Shown here: positions 17,579 to 30,482 of the stretch, one piece after another
How positions within the stretch are numbered: the first letter of the stretch is position 1
How the letters are laid out: each line of letters starts with the position of its first letter
Assembly (NCBI GenBank): GCA_002999035.1
Contig: CP027241.1
Span: forward strand, 186,001 to 250,000
Source: Lachnospiraceae bacterium oral taxon 500
GTDB lineage: Bacteria; Bacillota; Clostridia; Lachnospirales; Vallitaleaceae
Reading direction: 5' to 3'
Length of the DNA stretch: 64,000 bases
Notes under the pieces: model-generated
Seen by the model: only the letters and a program-made list of their open reading frames with translations
Databases searched by the model: none
Told to the model about the DNA's origin: nothing
Translations under genes and position numbers: made by a program

Positions 17579-18637
17579 TTATTTCTTATATCCTGCGCCT
17601 ATCACGCTGTAAGCCAAGCCAATACTTTCTCTTTCTATCATCTCCCCCCGCAAAAGCTGCCGATTCACCGCCGCGTTATCCGTATATAAATGCCGGATAG
17701 TTTCTACAGCAAACTGCGCCAGCTTAGCGTAAGGATGCGAATAGGTCGTCAATTTAGGATAAGTACATTCCGCCAAATCCGTATTGTCATAACCCATCAC
17801 TGACAACTCCTCCGGTACCTTAACCCCAGCTTTGACGCAAGCCTGAAGGATTCCGGCCGCCACCTCGTCATTAATTGCAATCAGCGCCTCCGGCAGCCGA
17901 CCGCTTTGCCGCAGTTCCTGAAAAATGGCTTCGCCGCCCTGAAAATGGAATTCACCATAACAGGTAAAAAAATCGCCCTCGGCCAAACCATATTTTAAAC
18001 AGGCCTTTTGAAAGGCAGCCATTTTAAACTCCGTTACCGTAATCCCTTTGGCGCCGCCTACCATTGCAATCCGCCGATAACCTTTCTGTACCAGATAATG
18101 CACCATCCGATCAACCGCCGTTTCCTCATCGGTGCTGACCGTGTAAATCCGGTCGTCATCAATCTCGCCGTTGATTACCACCACCGGACAAATGGCTGCC
18201 GCTGCTTTCAGCTCCTCCACAACATCCGCTTTGGGCACACAGTCATTGACGCAGCCGCCCATAAAAATAATACTGTCTACCTGCTGTTCAACCAGCTTTT
18301 TTAAATACACGCTTTCCAGCTTCGACTGATTCATCGAATTACACAGAAACATCGTATACCCGTATTTATAAGCAATCTGCTCAATTGCCAGATAAATTTT
18401 CGCAAAATAGCGATTGGTAATATCCGGTAAAATACAGCCGATGACATTACTCTTTTTGGTATATAAGCTGCGGGCAATCGCATTTGGCCGATAGTCAAAT
18501 TCTTCTATGACTTTCCGCACTCTTTGTTTCGTCTCTTCCGTAACCTGTTCTGACCGATTGATTACCCGTGAAACCGTTGCCACCGAAACGCCGGCTCTGG
18601 CAGCAATATCTTTAATTGTAACCGCAGAAGCTTTCAT
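17579..18637 (-). CDS. LacI-family transcriptional repressor of the galactan locus
   Basis: A 352-residue protein. The N-terminal helix-turn-helix (VTIKDIAARAGVSVATVSRV) and hinge (FDYRPNAIARSL) are typical LacI, followed by a periplasmic-binding-protein-like effector domain (SNVIGCILPDITNRYF, VMGYDNTDLAE). It is encoded between the two halves of the locus and is followed within 15 bp by the importer 2 genes. The likely operators are the two 14-bp palindromes with a central CG (24227-24240 and 23867-23880) upstream of importer 1; no copy was seen directly before lacI. The sugar effector is unknown, probably a galactoside released by the locus enzymes. Confidence 0.93.
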   Translation of the reverse strand: MKASAVTIKDIAARAGVSVATVSRVINRSEQVTEETKQRVRKVIEEFDYRPNAIARSLYTKKSNVIGCILPDITNRYFAKIYLAIEQIAYKYGYTMFLCNSMNQSKLESVYLKKLVEQQVDSIIFMGGCVNDCVPKADVVEELKAAAAICPVVVINGEIDDDRIYTVSTDEETAVDRMVHYLVQKGYRRIAMVGGAKGITVTEFKMAAFQKACLKYGLAEGDFFTCYGEFHFQGGEAIFQELRQSGRLPEALIAINDEVAAGILQACVKAGVKVPEELSVMGYDNTDLAECTYPKLTTYSHPYAKLAQFAVETIRHLYTDNAAVNRQLLRGEMIERESIGLAYSVIGAGYKK

Positions 18638-18718
18638 TTACTTTCTCCTCTATTAAAATTTCAGTTCAAATCCGGTAACCTGCACCCTTTGCACCTCTCT
18701 GAACAAAACCGGCTGCTT

Positions 18719-20353
18719 TTAAAATTCATAATACCAAGCTCTTACTGCCGTTGGCTTTTCTTCCATTTGAACCTGCTGCTCGTCGCCGTTTAAGTCCATA
18801 TCTTTTATCCAGTTAGCCTTTTCATCATAGTGACCTTTTTCCAATGCCAAAAAATCCAATTGCTTTCCGCTTTCTGCCGCATCAAGGCAAGCTCTGTATC
18901 CATAGCCGGCAAAAATCCATTCGTATTCACCCGCTTGGATTATAATGCCTGCTGCCGGAAGAAATTCATCATCGTCATTTACCGAATGATAAAACTGGAT
19001 CGTCAGCCGGCATCCGCCCAGTTCAAGCTGCTTTTCTTTTTCACTGCGCCCCTGAACAAAACCTGTCATTTTACCGTCGCCGTAATGTCCGGTAATAACC
19101 GGCAGCATATTGCCCAAAAGCCGATAACTTTGTGCCAGATATTCCTTGACCGCCGGACTGGATACATTTTTATCCTTAGAATCTGTATGAATACGCCCGG
19201 TAATAAAGGAATGATCTTCTCCAATACTTTCCGCCCCAAACGGCGAATAACATAAGGTATGATACCGGCCTACGGCCAAATATAAATTAGCCGCCGCCCA
19301 CTTATCCCGGCGTGTTTCCGGAACAAACAAGGGGTTATCCGCTCTGGCGTAGGAATCGGCTGCCCCGGCAAAATCAAAGGTATAAATATCCGGTGCCAAT
19401 ATATCCAAACTTGGCGCTCCCAGCTTCCAAATATCCAGCATTTCCGGCACCGGCCCGCCGCTGGGATAAACGCCCGCTTTTTCCAGGGCATGGCTCTTCA
19501 GCCAAACATTGGTAAACATTGGCAACGCATAACATTCTTTCCCGCACTTAGCCAGTTCATTTATATAACCGGCATAATGCCAAGCCATAAACACTTCTTC
19601 CGCCTTTTCTTTAAACACCTTTTCCCATGAACCGCCAATCCTGTTTGTATCCGCTTCGGAAAGAAAGGCTTTGCTGCTCTCCCCGTTTTTCACCGTTTCC
19701 ATTCCCTCTGAGTCCTCAGCCTCTGTACCGCATAGGTTGCAATTTTTTATATGTTTCGCCAAGGAATTCGGGATATCTTTCTTATATTCAGCTTCTGCGC
19801 CCACAGAAAAATCTCTGGCCGCCCCCAAAATGCCTACTTCATTTTCTATCTGCACAGCTAAAACGGTTTGTTCCTCTGCGTCAAAGACTTTTATATACTG
19901 CATAAAGTTTCTAAAAGCATTCTGCTCAGCCGCCAAAACCTCGCTGCCAAACATGCTCAATATTTTCGTTCTTCTGCCATGCTCATCTTCCGTTCTGGAA
20001 AACCTTTGCCCATCCGTCTTAACCCAAGTCGGCGCATAAGTAGAAAGCCCATTTTTCCAACTGCCAAACCACAGCAAGACCAATTTCATCCGATTTTTTC
20101 TTGCTTCTATTATTAGCTGTTCTGCCAAGTCAAAATCAAACTGATTTTCCTGCGGTTCAATCCATTCCCAATAAACCGGCGCTAAAAGAGTATTGCAGTT
20201 TAATTCTTTCACCTTGCTCCACACCTGCTGCATATACTCCCGCGAGGCGCAGGCAGAATTATGCGTTTCGGCCGCCAGCATAATAAACGGATGCCCTTCC
20301 AGCCAAAAGCAATGCCCGCCATTTCTCTTTTTGATTTCCGGTAAGTCTTTCAT
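18719..20353 (-). CDS. GH35-type beta-galactosidase-like enzyme
   Basis: A 544-residue TIM-barrel enzyme related to GH35 / DUF5597 beta-galactosidases, with no signal peptide. The N-terminus has FIMLAAETHNSACA and NTLLAPVYWEWIEPQEN. The predicted acid/base is Glu172 in VQIENEVG, and the nucleophile is Glu346 in LFVPETRR. The C-terminal about 150 residues form a beta-rich accessory domain. It lies between importer 1 (upstream in transcription) and lacI. The expected role is to remove galactosyl residues from imported oligosaccharides in the cytoplasm, complementing the GH30 endo-galactanase. Substrate linkage cannot be read from sequence. Confidence 0.85.
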   Translation of the reverse strand: MKDLPEIKKRNGGHCFWLEGHPFIMLAAETHNSACASREYMQQVWSKVKELNCNTLLAPVYWEWIEPQENQFDFDLAEQLIIEARKNRMKLVLLWFGSWKNGLSTYAPTWVKTDGQRFSRTEDEHGRRTKILSMFGSEVLAAEQNAFRNFMQYIKVFDAEEQTVLAVQIENEVGILGAARDFSVGAEAEYKKDIPNSLAKHIKNCNLCGTEAEDSEGMETVKNGESSKAFLSEADTNRIGGSWEKVFKEKAEEVFMAWHYAGYINELAKCGKECYALPMFTNVWLKSHALEKAGVYPSGGPVPEMLDIWKLGAPSLDILAPDIYTFDFAGAADSYARADNPLFVPETRRDKWAAANLYLAVGRYHTLCYSPFGAESIGEDHSFITGRIHTDSKDKNVSSPAVKEYLAQSYRLLGNMLPVITGHYGDGKMTGFVQGRSEKEKQLELGGCRLTIQFYHSVNDDDEFLPAAGIIIQAGEYEWIFAGYGYRACLDAAESGKQLDFLALEKGHYDEKANWIKDMDLNGDEQQVQMEEKPTAVRAWYYEF

Positions 20354-20438
20354 CTCTCTCTATTCCTTTCGCCTCATTTTTGGTTTCAATGTTTGGTCTG
20401 ACTCCGCACTTTCGGCCGTTAAGACAAAACTGCTGCCT

Positions 20439-21281
20439 TCAACCTTTTAGTCCGCTGGCTACAATCCCCTTAATAAAATATTTCTGAAAACAAGCATACA
20501 GTATAATAACCGGCAGCACAGTCAAAAGTGCCATCGCCATAACCGGCCCCTGATCCAGAGCATCCTTGTAACCGCTGATTGACGAGTTTAAAAACACCAA
20601 ACCAACCGCCAATGTGTATTTCGGTTCGTCGTTCAAAAAAATTGCCGGCCCAAAATAATCATTCCACGTCCAAACAAACATAAAAATCGCCACCACAAAC
20701 AATATGGCTTTGGAATTTGGCAAAACAATTTCAAACAAAATCCGCAGCTCGCCGCAGCCGTCAATTCGAGCCGATTCTTCTATCTCGCCCGGAAAAGTTT
20801 TAAAAAACTGATGCAGCAAAAAAATACTGAAGCTGCTTCCCGCCAACAAATTCGGCAGTACCAGCGGCACAAAGGTATTGATTAGCTTTAATCTGGCATA
20901 GATATTATACAAAGGAATAATCGTAACAAAATACGGCACCATCATAGTTGACATCAAAATGGTAAACCATACATTTTTCAGACGAGCGTCATATTTGGCA
21001 AAACCATACGCTACTATCGGTGTACTCAGCAAAGCCCCCAAAATATTTAAGCCTGTTATGATGCTGCTGTTTTTTAAATAAGTAAAAAAGTTCGTACTGG
21101 TAAAAATATATGCAAATGAACGCAGCGTCAAAGGCGCTGGTACCATCTCCGGCGGATATTTTACAATTTGCGTCGTGCTCATCAGCGATGTTGACAACAT
21201 CCAGATAAACGGCAGCAAAAATACCACGCCCAATGCGGTGCATAGTAATATTCGCAGCCCGAACCGGCTCTTTTGCAGCAT
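20439..21281 (-). CDS. Carbohydrate ABC transporter permease, MalG/UgpE type (importer 1)
   Basis: A 280-residue permease with six helices and the EAA loop EIEESARIDGCGELRILFEIVLPNSK. It starts with a GGGGTGA-type ribosome site 16 bp after the partner permease, so the two are co-transcribed. With the 21298 permease and the 22338 binding protein it forms the first CUT1 importer of the locus. No ATPase gene is present. Confidence 0.92.
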   Translation of the reverse strand: MLQKSRFGLRILLCTALGVVFLLPFIWMLSTSLMSTTQIVKYPPEMVPAPLTLRSFAYIFTSTNFFTYLKNSSIITGLNILGALLSTPIVAYGFAKYDARLKNVWFTILMSTMMVPYFVTIIPLYNIYARLKLINTFVPLVLPNLLAGSSFSIFLLHQFFKTFPGEIEESARIDGCGELRILFEIVLPNSKAILFVVAIFMFVWTWNDYFGPAIFLNDEPKYTLAVGLVFLNSSISGYKDALDQGPVMAMALLTVLPVIILYACFQKYFIKGIVASGLKG

Positions 21282-21297
21282 TGCTTCACCCCCCTGC

Positions 21298-22176
21298 TTA
21301 TTCTTCGTAATTCATCAACTTTTGCAGCGACCGCAAAATAAACATACTCGTAAAAATAATAATCAGATACATAATCCAAGCCAGCGCCGCCGCATAGCCA
21401 AACCGGCCAAAACTGAACCCACTGTCATAGATATACATTCCGTAAACATAAGTTTTTTTAAACGGTCCGCCGCCGGTCATAATCAGCGGCTGAACAAAGA
21501 CCTGAAAAGCACTGATTATGCCCATCACTAAATTAAATATAAAAACATTGGCAATCAGCGGAAAAGTTATCCTGAAAAAACATTGGAAACTGCCCGCACC
21601 GTCTAATCTAGCCGCTTCATAATAGGAAACCGGGATTTGCTTAATTCCGGCTAAAAATATCAACATCTGCTGCCCGCAGAAGATTAAATTGGCAATGACC
21701 AGCGCCGTCATCGCCCACTTAGGATCCGTCAGCCAAAACGGGCCTTTGATTCCAACCAGCGATAAAACATAATTAAGCAAGCCGCCTTCTCCTTTGAGCA
21801 AAAACTTAATTACCGCATATACTGCCGCTCCGGCTGCAATCGACGGAAAATAAAAAACAATCTGAAAGAAATTGCTGGTCCTGGATTCCCTCGACAGCAG
21901 CAAAGCAATCACCAACGCTAAAAGCAGACTGGTCGGTACCGCAGCCAATGCGTAATGAAAGGAATTAAACAGGCTTTTTTGAAACAAAGCATCGCTCAGA
22001 AGAATATCCGCATAATTTTGCAGGCCAATAAACTGCGGTGCCGTAATTCCGTTATACTGGGTTAAAGACAAATAAATAGAATAAATCAGCGGGAGAAATG
22101 TCAACAAGAAAAAGCCCGCTAACCACGGAGAAATAAAGAGGTAAAAATATTTTGCCTGTCTTTTTCTATTTTTCAT
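21298..22176 (-). CDS. Carbohydrate ABC transporter permease, MalF/UgpA type (importer 1)
   Basis: About 292 residues, six membrane helices, EAA loop SYYEAARLDGAGSFQCFFRITFPLI. The start at ATG 22176 is preferred because a GGGGG site lies 7 nt upstream; the ATG two codons earlier would be only 1 nt from it. It is separated from the binding-protein gene by a 53-bp stem-loop region, mirroring importer 2. Confidence 0.92.
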   Translation of the reverse strand: MKNRKRQAKYFYLFISPWLAGFFLLTFLPLIYSIYLSLTQYNGITAPQFIGLQNYADILLSDALFQKSLFNSFHYALAAVPTSLLLALVIALLLSRESRTSNFFQIVFYFPSIAAGAAVYAVIKFLLKGEGGLLNYVLSLVGIKGPFWLTDPKWAMTALVIANLIFCGQQMLIFLAGIKQIPVSYYEAARLDGAGSFQCFFRITFPLIANVFIFNLVMGIISAFQVFVQPLIMTGGGPFKKTYVYGMYIYDSGFSFGRFGYAAALAWIMYLIIIFTSMFILRSLQKLMNYEE

Positions 22177-22271
22177 AAGCATGCCCCCATTTATGCACTC
22201 AACTTTTCCTTAATCCTTTCTCTGCCCGCAAGAGTATTGCATTTCTTCCCTTTTCAGAGACAGCCCGGCAC

Positions 22272-22324
22272 TTTGGCGGCGCTCTTTTTTATGCTTTCCG
22301 CTTAAAAAACAAGCCGCCGCCAAA
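22272..22324 (-). other. Intercistronic stem-loop between binding-protein and permease genes (importer 1)
   Basis: TTTGGCGGCG (22272-22281) pairs perfectly with CGCCGCCAAA (22315-22324). Inside the loop TTTTTTA (22285-22291) can pair with TAAAAAA (22303-22309), extending the hairpin. It lacks a terminal U-tract on minus. It holds the same position as the 16179-16213 hairpin in importer 2 but has no sequence similarity to it. Confidence 0.65.
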
Positions 22325-22337
22325 CGCCGACATTCCT

Positions 22338-23684
22338 TTAACCCTTCATTCTGTCTAACTTTAACTGCCCTTTGGTTTGAATATTCTTTAAGGTCGTATC
22401 GATATCCTGCTCACCTGCAAACAAGAGCTCCAACTCAACCTTAATAACCTCATCCTGAATCTCATTCAACACCACACCGTCTACGGCATAGTCAAGCGCG
22501 TCAAAAAATACCGATTTATCAAACTTTTTCCAGCCGGCCGGAATCGAATTGATGAAATTACTGTCCTGGCTAATTGATTTTAGCGCCGGCAAACCAATAA
22601 TCTCCATTTCTTCCTGCACTTTACCAGCCGACATATAGCGAATATATTCCCATGCCTCATCCTTATGCGGCGAATCAGCCGAAATACCAATCGCCGTTGT
22701 CCACAACGGTGAACGCCACTGCCCATACTTAGGATTGGCCGGAAAAGTGACGATATCCCATTCAAACTTATCGCCAATCGCTTCGTTAAAGCTGGCCATA
22801 TCCCAAGATGCACCGATGGTCATGGCATATTTCCCGGTTTCAAAGGTTCCGCCGATATCAGCTGCCATCGTCGGTGTCGGTGAAACCTGATGTACTCTAT
22901 ACAGGTCAGTAACAAACTGAACGCCATCCCGGAAGCCCTGCGTATCTGCTGTCATTTTTCCGGTTTCCCAATCCCAGGCTTTATACCCGGCATATAAGTT
23001 TCTGGCCAGCGAATACGCCCACCACGAAGAAAAATCAGCACCCCAAACCTTGTTATCGCCCTCACCTTTAGTCAAAGCCTTAGCGGCCGCCAAAAATTCT
23101 TCTTCCGTCCAGCCCTTATGGGGCAGCGGAACGTTGTTTTCCTCAAACATTGTTTTGTTGTAAATAATAAAACCGGAATAAAACGTAGTCGGTGCAGCGT
23201 AAACACTGCCGTTATAGGATAATCCGCTCATCAGGCTGTCCACCCACGCCCCCTCTAAACCATCTTTTTTAATATAATCATCGAGCGGCGCAAAAGTACC
23301 TTTTTTAAAATATTCTCCGCCAAAGTCACCGGCGATTTGCACCAAGTCTGCCAATGTCCCAGAAGAAACCTGCACTGTCAGTTTCTCATGAAACCCCTCC
23401 GGGATTGCTTCCAAATTGACATGGATTTTATCATTTTGAGCATTAAATTCTTCCGTCCATTTCTTTTTACACTCAATCTCCTTTTGATTGCCCCATAACA
23501 AAAAGCGCAGCTCCACCTTTTCGCTATTCGTCTGATTATCCGCTTGGCTGTCCGTCTTATTTTCTGCTTGCTTCGCCGGCTGATCCGGAGTCTTGGTCGG
23601 TGCCTGCGAACTGCCGCAAGACGACAAAATCAGCATCATTACCATTAAAATCATCAAACTTGCCGTTTTCTTTCGCTGTAACAT
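22338..23684 (-). CDS. Extracellular sugar-binding lipoprotein (importer 1)
   Basis: A 448-residue family-1 solute-binding protein. The signal peptide has a lipobox (LILSSCGSS), followed by a Thr/Gln/Asn-rich linker and a two-lobed fold with landmarks VELRFLLWGNQKE, DLVQIAGDFGGEYF and YAMTIGASWDMASF. It is the first gene of the galactan transcription unit, with an AGGAGGG ribosome site and a leader of about 550 nt carrying two LacI-type operators and an inverted-repeat element. It differs clearly from the importer 2 binding protein, so the two systems probably take up different galactan fragments. Confidence 0.92.
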   Translation of the reverse strand: MLQRKKTASLMILMVMMLILSSCGSSQAPTKTPDQPAKQAENKTDSQADNQTNSEKVELRFLLWGNQKEIECKKKWTEEFNAQNDKIHVNLEAIPEGFHEKLTVQVSSGTLADLVQIAGDFGGEYFKKGTFAPLDDYIKKDGLEGAWVDSLMSGLSYNGSVYAAPTTFYSGFIIYNKTMFEENNVPLPHKGWTEEEFLAAAKALTKGEGDNKVWGADFSSWWAYSLARNLYAGYKAWDWETGKMTADTQGFRDGVQFVTDLYRVHQVSPTPTMAADIGGTFETGKYAMTIGASWDMASFNEAIGDKFEWDIVTFPANPKYGQWRSPLWTTAIGISADSPHKDEAWEYIRYMSAGKVQEEMEIIGLPALKSISQDSNFINSIPAGWKKFDKSVFFDALDYAVDGVVLNEIQDEVIKVELELLFAGEQDIDTTLKNIQTKGQLKLDRMKG

Positions 23685-23866
23685 TGATATTCCCTCCTTT
23701 TGCTTAGTGCTTGTCCGAACTCTAAATTACTTGATACGAGCGATTATTTTAACCCCTATTCCCCGCAACAAAATAAAACTCTTTTTCCTCCTCCCCTTCC
23801 CTTGGTTTTGCTTATTTTCCGCAAGTGACAAAACAATTTTGCCGCTCGCTATATACCCCGCTTCTT

Positions 23867-23880
23867 TGTAACCGATTACA
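23867..23880. promoter_or_regulatory. LacI-type operator O2 (TGTAACCGATTACA)
   Basis: A near-perfect 14-bp palindrome differing at one position from the upstream operator at 24227-24240. The two are exactly 360 bp apart. It lies about 180 bp before the importer 1 binding-protein gene. This fits an auxiliary operator for looping or a roadblock by the LacI protein encoded at 17579-18637. Confidence 0.75.
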
Positions 23881-23974
23881 TTTTATTTAAACTTAGTCTT
23901 TCACTTTTCCCAATCTTTTTCCCGTTGCTTTCTATTTCATTTTCCCTATTTTCGCCTACTTTTGTTTATTCTAT

Positions 23975-24068
23975 ACTCAACTTTCCCATGTTCGCCAGAA
24001 CAGTCTTTTTAGGCTAACTACCCGCCCGGGCAGAAGTGCGCAGCACTTCGATCAGGGGAAAGTTGAGT
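23975..24068. repeat. 94-bp inverted-repeat element with internal hairpins (MITE-like or structured RNA)
   Basis: Perfect 13-bp terminal inverted repeats, ACTCAACTTTCCC (23975-23987) and GGGAAAGTTGAGT (24056-24068), enclose two internal hairpins: GAAGTGC-GCA-GCACTTC (24033-24049) and TGTTC-GCCA-GAACA-like pairing (about 23989-24002). A GC-rich GCCCGGGC palindrome lies at about 24024-24031. On the minus strand it sits inside the galactan-operon leader and would fold into a multi-branched RNA closed by the 13-bp stem. It has no coding capacity. A short non-autonomous mobile element and a structured leader RNA are both possible. Confidence 0.7.
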
Positions 24069-24226
24069 TCCATATTTTTTATTCTGCCAATATTTGAAAA
24101 TTCTCCAACAAGAATAATTTGCAAACTCTGTTTTGCTTTGCCTGTTTGAAACGCTTATTTTGGTTTTAAAGCATCAATTAAATACCGCCGCCATATATCG
24201 TCATTATTCTATTTAACAACTCTATT

Positions 24227-24240
24227 TGTAACCGGTTACA
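24227..24240. promoter_or_regulatory. LacI-type operator O1 (TGTAACCGGTTACA)
   Basis: A perfect 14-bp palindrome with the central CG typical of LacI-family operators. It begins 5 bp downstream of the -10 hexamer of the strong minus-strand promoter at 24246-24274 and so covers the transcription start. Bound repressor would block initiation directly. Confidence 0.85.
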
Positions 24241-24245
24241 TTTAC

Positions 24246-24274
24246 ATTTTAAACGAAAAGTCCTAATTTGTCAA
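24246..24274 (-). promoter_or_regulatory. Main sigma-A promoter of the galactan operon
   Basis: Minus-strand -35 TTGACA (24269-24274, perfect), 17-bp spacer, -10 TAAAAT (24246-24251). The adjoining palindrome O1 marks it as the LacI-controlled promoter. Confidence 0.85.
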
Positions 24275-24282
24275 TAGGCGAA

Positions 24283-24352
24283 AAAACTTCTTGTCCCTTT
24301 TTATAAGCCATATATGATAATGTCCCGTTTATGCCGGGAAAACTTATTGTCC
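24283..24352. repeat. Short direct repeats, possible insertion-sequence end remnant
   Basis: AAAACTTCTTGTCC (24283-24296) recurs as AAAACTTATTGTCC (24339-24352). Three TGTCC-starting blocks are spaced by about 28 bp, the middle one followed by GTTTATGCCGGG. Multiple spaced repeats of this kind occur at ends of IS21-like elements. No transposase is present, so this could be a relic or chance. Confidence 0.3.
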
Positions 24353-24361
24353 TATTACTAT

Positions 24362-24560
24362 GAAAGGCGAGAGCAGTAACGCCATCTCACCTTGAGCCTT
24401 GATTTTATTCTTTCATTTGTACCAACACCATTTGACAAAAAACAAATAAAATCTTTATTACTAAAAAGCTGATTCATCCATTAATATAACAAGGGTGAGA
24501 TAGCTTACGCTATTTCACCCTGAAATTTGATTTTATTCTCTACCAACACCATTTGACAAA
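24362..24560. repeat. Two imperfect copies of an intergenic hairpin-plus-motif repeat
   Basis: Each copy has a hairpin arm set built on GGTGAGAT or a related sequence. The second is a good stem: GGGTGAGATAGC (24493-24504) pairs with GCTATTTCACCC (24509-24520). Then comes TTGATTTTATTCT (24399-24411 and 24527-24539) and an identical 19-mer ACCAACACCATTTGACAAA (24421-24439 and 24542-24560). The copies are about 121-128 bp apart. It looks like a tandem pair of a dispersed intergenic element between the galactan locus and the atp operon. Confidence 0.65.
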
Positions 24561-24567
24561 GAACCAA

Positions 24568-24604
24568 GAAAGCAGGCAGTTTCCTCTCAAAACCGCCTGC
24601 TTTC
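24568..24604 (-). terminator. Terminator of the ATP synthase operon
   Basis: GAAAGCAGGC (24568-24577) pairs with GCCTGCTTTC (24595-24604), extended by GTTT/AAAC inside the loop. On the minus strand the second arm ends in CTTTCTT. It lies 15 bp after the atpC stop. The U-tract is modest but position and stem are convincing. Confidence 0.8.
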
Positions 24605-24619
24605 TTATTTTTCGGAAAA

Positions 24620-25054
24620 TCAGTTTCCCTCATTGAGGGAGCCAACCTCAATCCGGGCCATTTGCTTGAGCATCGAATAACGCGCCCATTTAATCGCCGG
24701 ATCGCCCGCTTCGGCGCTGCTTAAAACTTCTTCCGCTTTCTTCATCCGCCGTTTGGCTCTTTCCACATCAATCTCATCCGGCCATTCCGCCGCATCCACC
24801 AAAATCGTCACCCGATCCGGCTGAATCTCAGCAAAACCGCCGTGAATCACGCCAACATGAACCGTATTCGGGTCAATCTGAATCTTGCAGTGCCCAGTCG
24901 ATAAGCCGACCGTCAAGGGAATATGCCCCTTAAGCACACCCAAATCACCCTCGGTTGTGCGGAAAGTTACTCTTTCAACCGGCGCGTGATAAAACTGGCG
25001 CTCCGGCGAAATAATCACCAAATCAAATTGATTATTTTTTAATTCTTCCGCCAT
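24620..25054 (-). CDS. atpC: F1F0 ATP synthase epsilon subunit
   Basis: About 144 residues with the epsilon beta-sandwich (DLVIISPERQFYHAPVERVTFRTTEGDLGVLKGHIPLTVGL) followed by a two-helix C-terminal domain. It regulates and stabilises the F1 rotor. The start is placed at ATG 25054, which lies 8 nt after GAGGGG; upstream ATG/GTG codons are too close to that site. Last gene of the atp operon, directly before the terminator. Confidence 0.95.
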   Translation of the reverse strand: MAEELKNNQFDLVIISPERQFYHAPVERVTFRTTEGDLGVLKGHIPLTVGLSTGHCKIQIDPNTVHVGVIHGGFAEIQPDRVTILVDAAEWPDEIDVERAKRRMKKAEEVLSSAEAGDPAIKWARYSMLKQMARIEVGSLNEGN

Positions 25055-25059
25055 GTTCA

Positions 25060-27332
<2,273 letters not shown>

Positions 27333-27338
27333 ATCTTA

Positions 27339-29418
<2,080 letters not shown>

Positions 29419-29431
<13 letters not shown>

Positions 29432-29964
29432 GCGTTATCACCCATCCCGTCCATTGTTTCGCGAATAAGCTGTCTTTGTTTCTCATCACTCATATTCGCT
29501 TCAATAAATTTTCCGACTAAAAGAGCGGCTACCTCTACGATTTCATGACGAATATCGTCCTGAACCTGCGCTTTTTCTCTTTCAATTTCCAGCCGGCCGC
29601 GGGCAATGATCTTTTCCGCCTCCTGCTGGGCCTCAGCCAGTATTTTATGCTCTTTGTCCAAGGCTTTCTTGCGGGCTTCTTCCAGAATACTGTCATATTC
29701 CTTCTGAATCTCCTTCAGCTTTGCCTCGTACTCTTCTTTCATCTTATGGGCTGCAAATTCAGCTTCGTCCGCTTCGTGAAGTTTACTGGCAATTCTTTCC
29801 TGACGCTGCGCCAAGAACTGCTTTACCGGGTTAAACAATAAATAGCCCAGTAGAATAAACAAAAGAAACATACTAAACATCACGATCAGTGCGCTGCTTA
29901 CTGTTTCTGCATCCAGTCCAAACAAACGGCTGATTGGCTCTGCCGCTAAATAAACGGTTTGCAA
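29419..29964 (-). CDS. atpF: F1F0 ATP synthase b subunit
   Basis: A 181-residue protein with one N-terminal membrane helix (VMFSMFLLFILLGYLLFNPV) followed by a long, highly charged coiled coil, the normal b-subunit plan for the peripheral stalk. It overlaps atpH and follows atpE by 60 bp. Confidence 0.95.
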
Positions 29965-30024
29965 GGTCCTACCTCCTTTCTGGTTGGCATCGGAACATCA
30001 TATTCCGTTTCAAAAAGCCATTTC

Positions 30025-30363
<339 letters not shown>

Positions 30364-30482
30364 TCACCGGTTCTGATTCGCCTAAGAAAAAATGAATAAG
30401 TTAATGAACTCTCTGTTTCCTTTGATCCCGTTTCCGACTTTCTATCCTGCCAGTCGCTGTCAAACTCCGCCTCTGCCTATGA

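Larger units (their letters stand above)
23685..24240 (-). promoter_or_regulatory. Long 5' leader of the galactan operon
   Basis: About 550 nt lie between the predicted transcription start inside the upstream operator (near 24239) and the first ATG at 23684. No open frame of note is present. The leader holds the downstream operator (23867-23880) and the 94-bp inverted-repeat element (23975-24068). A weak second promoter candidate (TTGGGA, 18 bp, TAAATA) lies just upstream of the downstream operator on the minus strand; I do not rely on it. Confidence 0.5.

Noticed and set aside
24241-24420. Intact insertion sequence next to the galactan promoter
   Set aside because: No transposase frame exists on either strand; only short repeats remain, so at most a relic.
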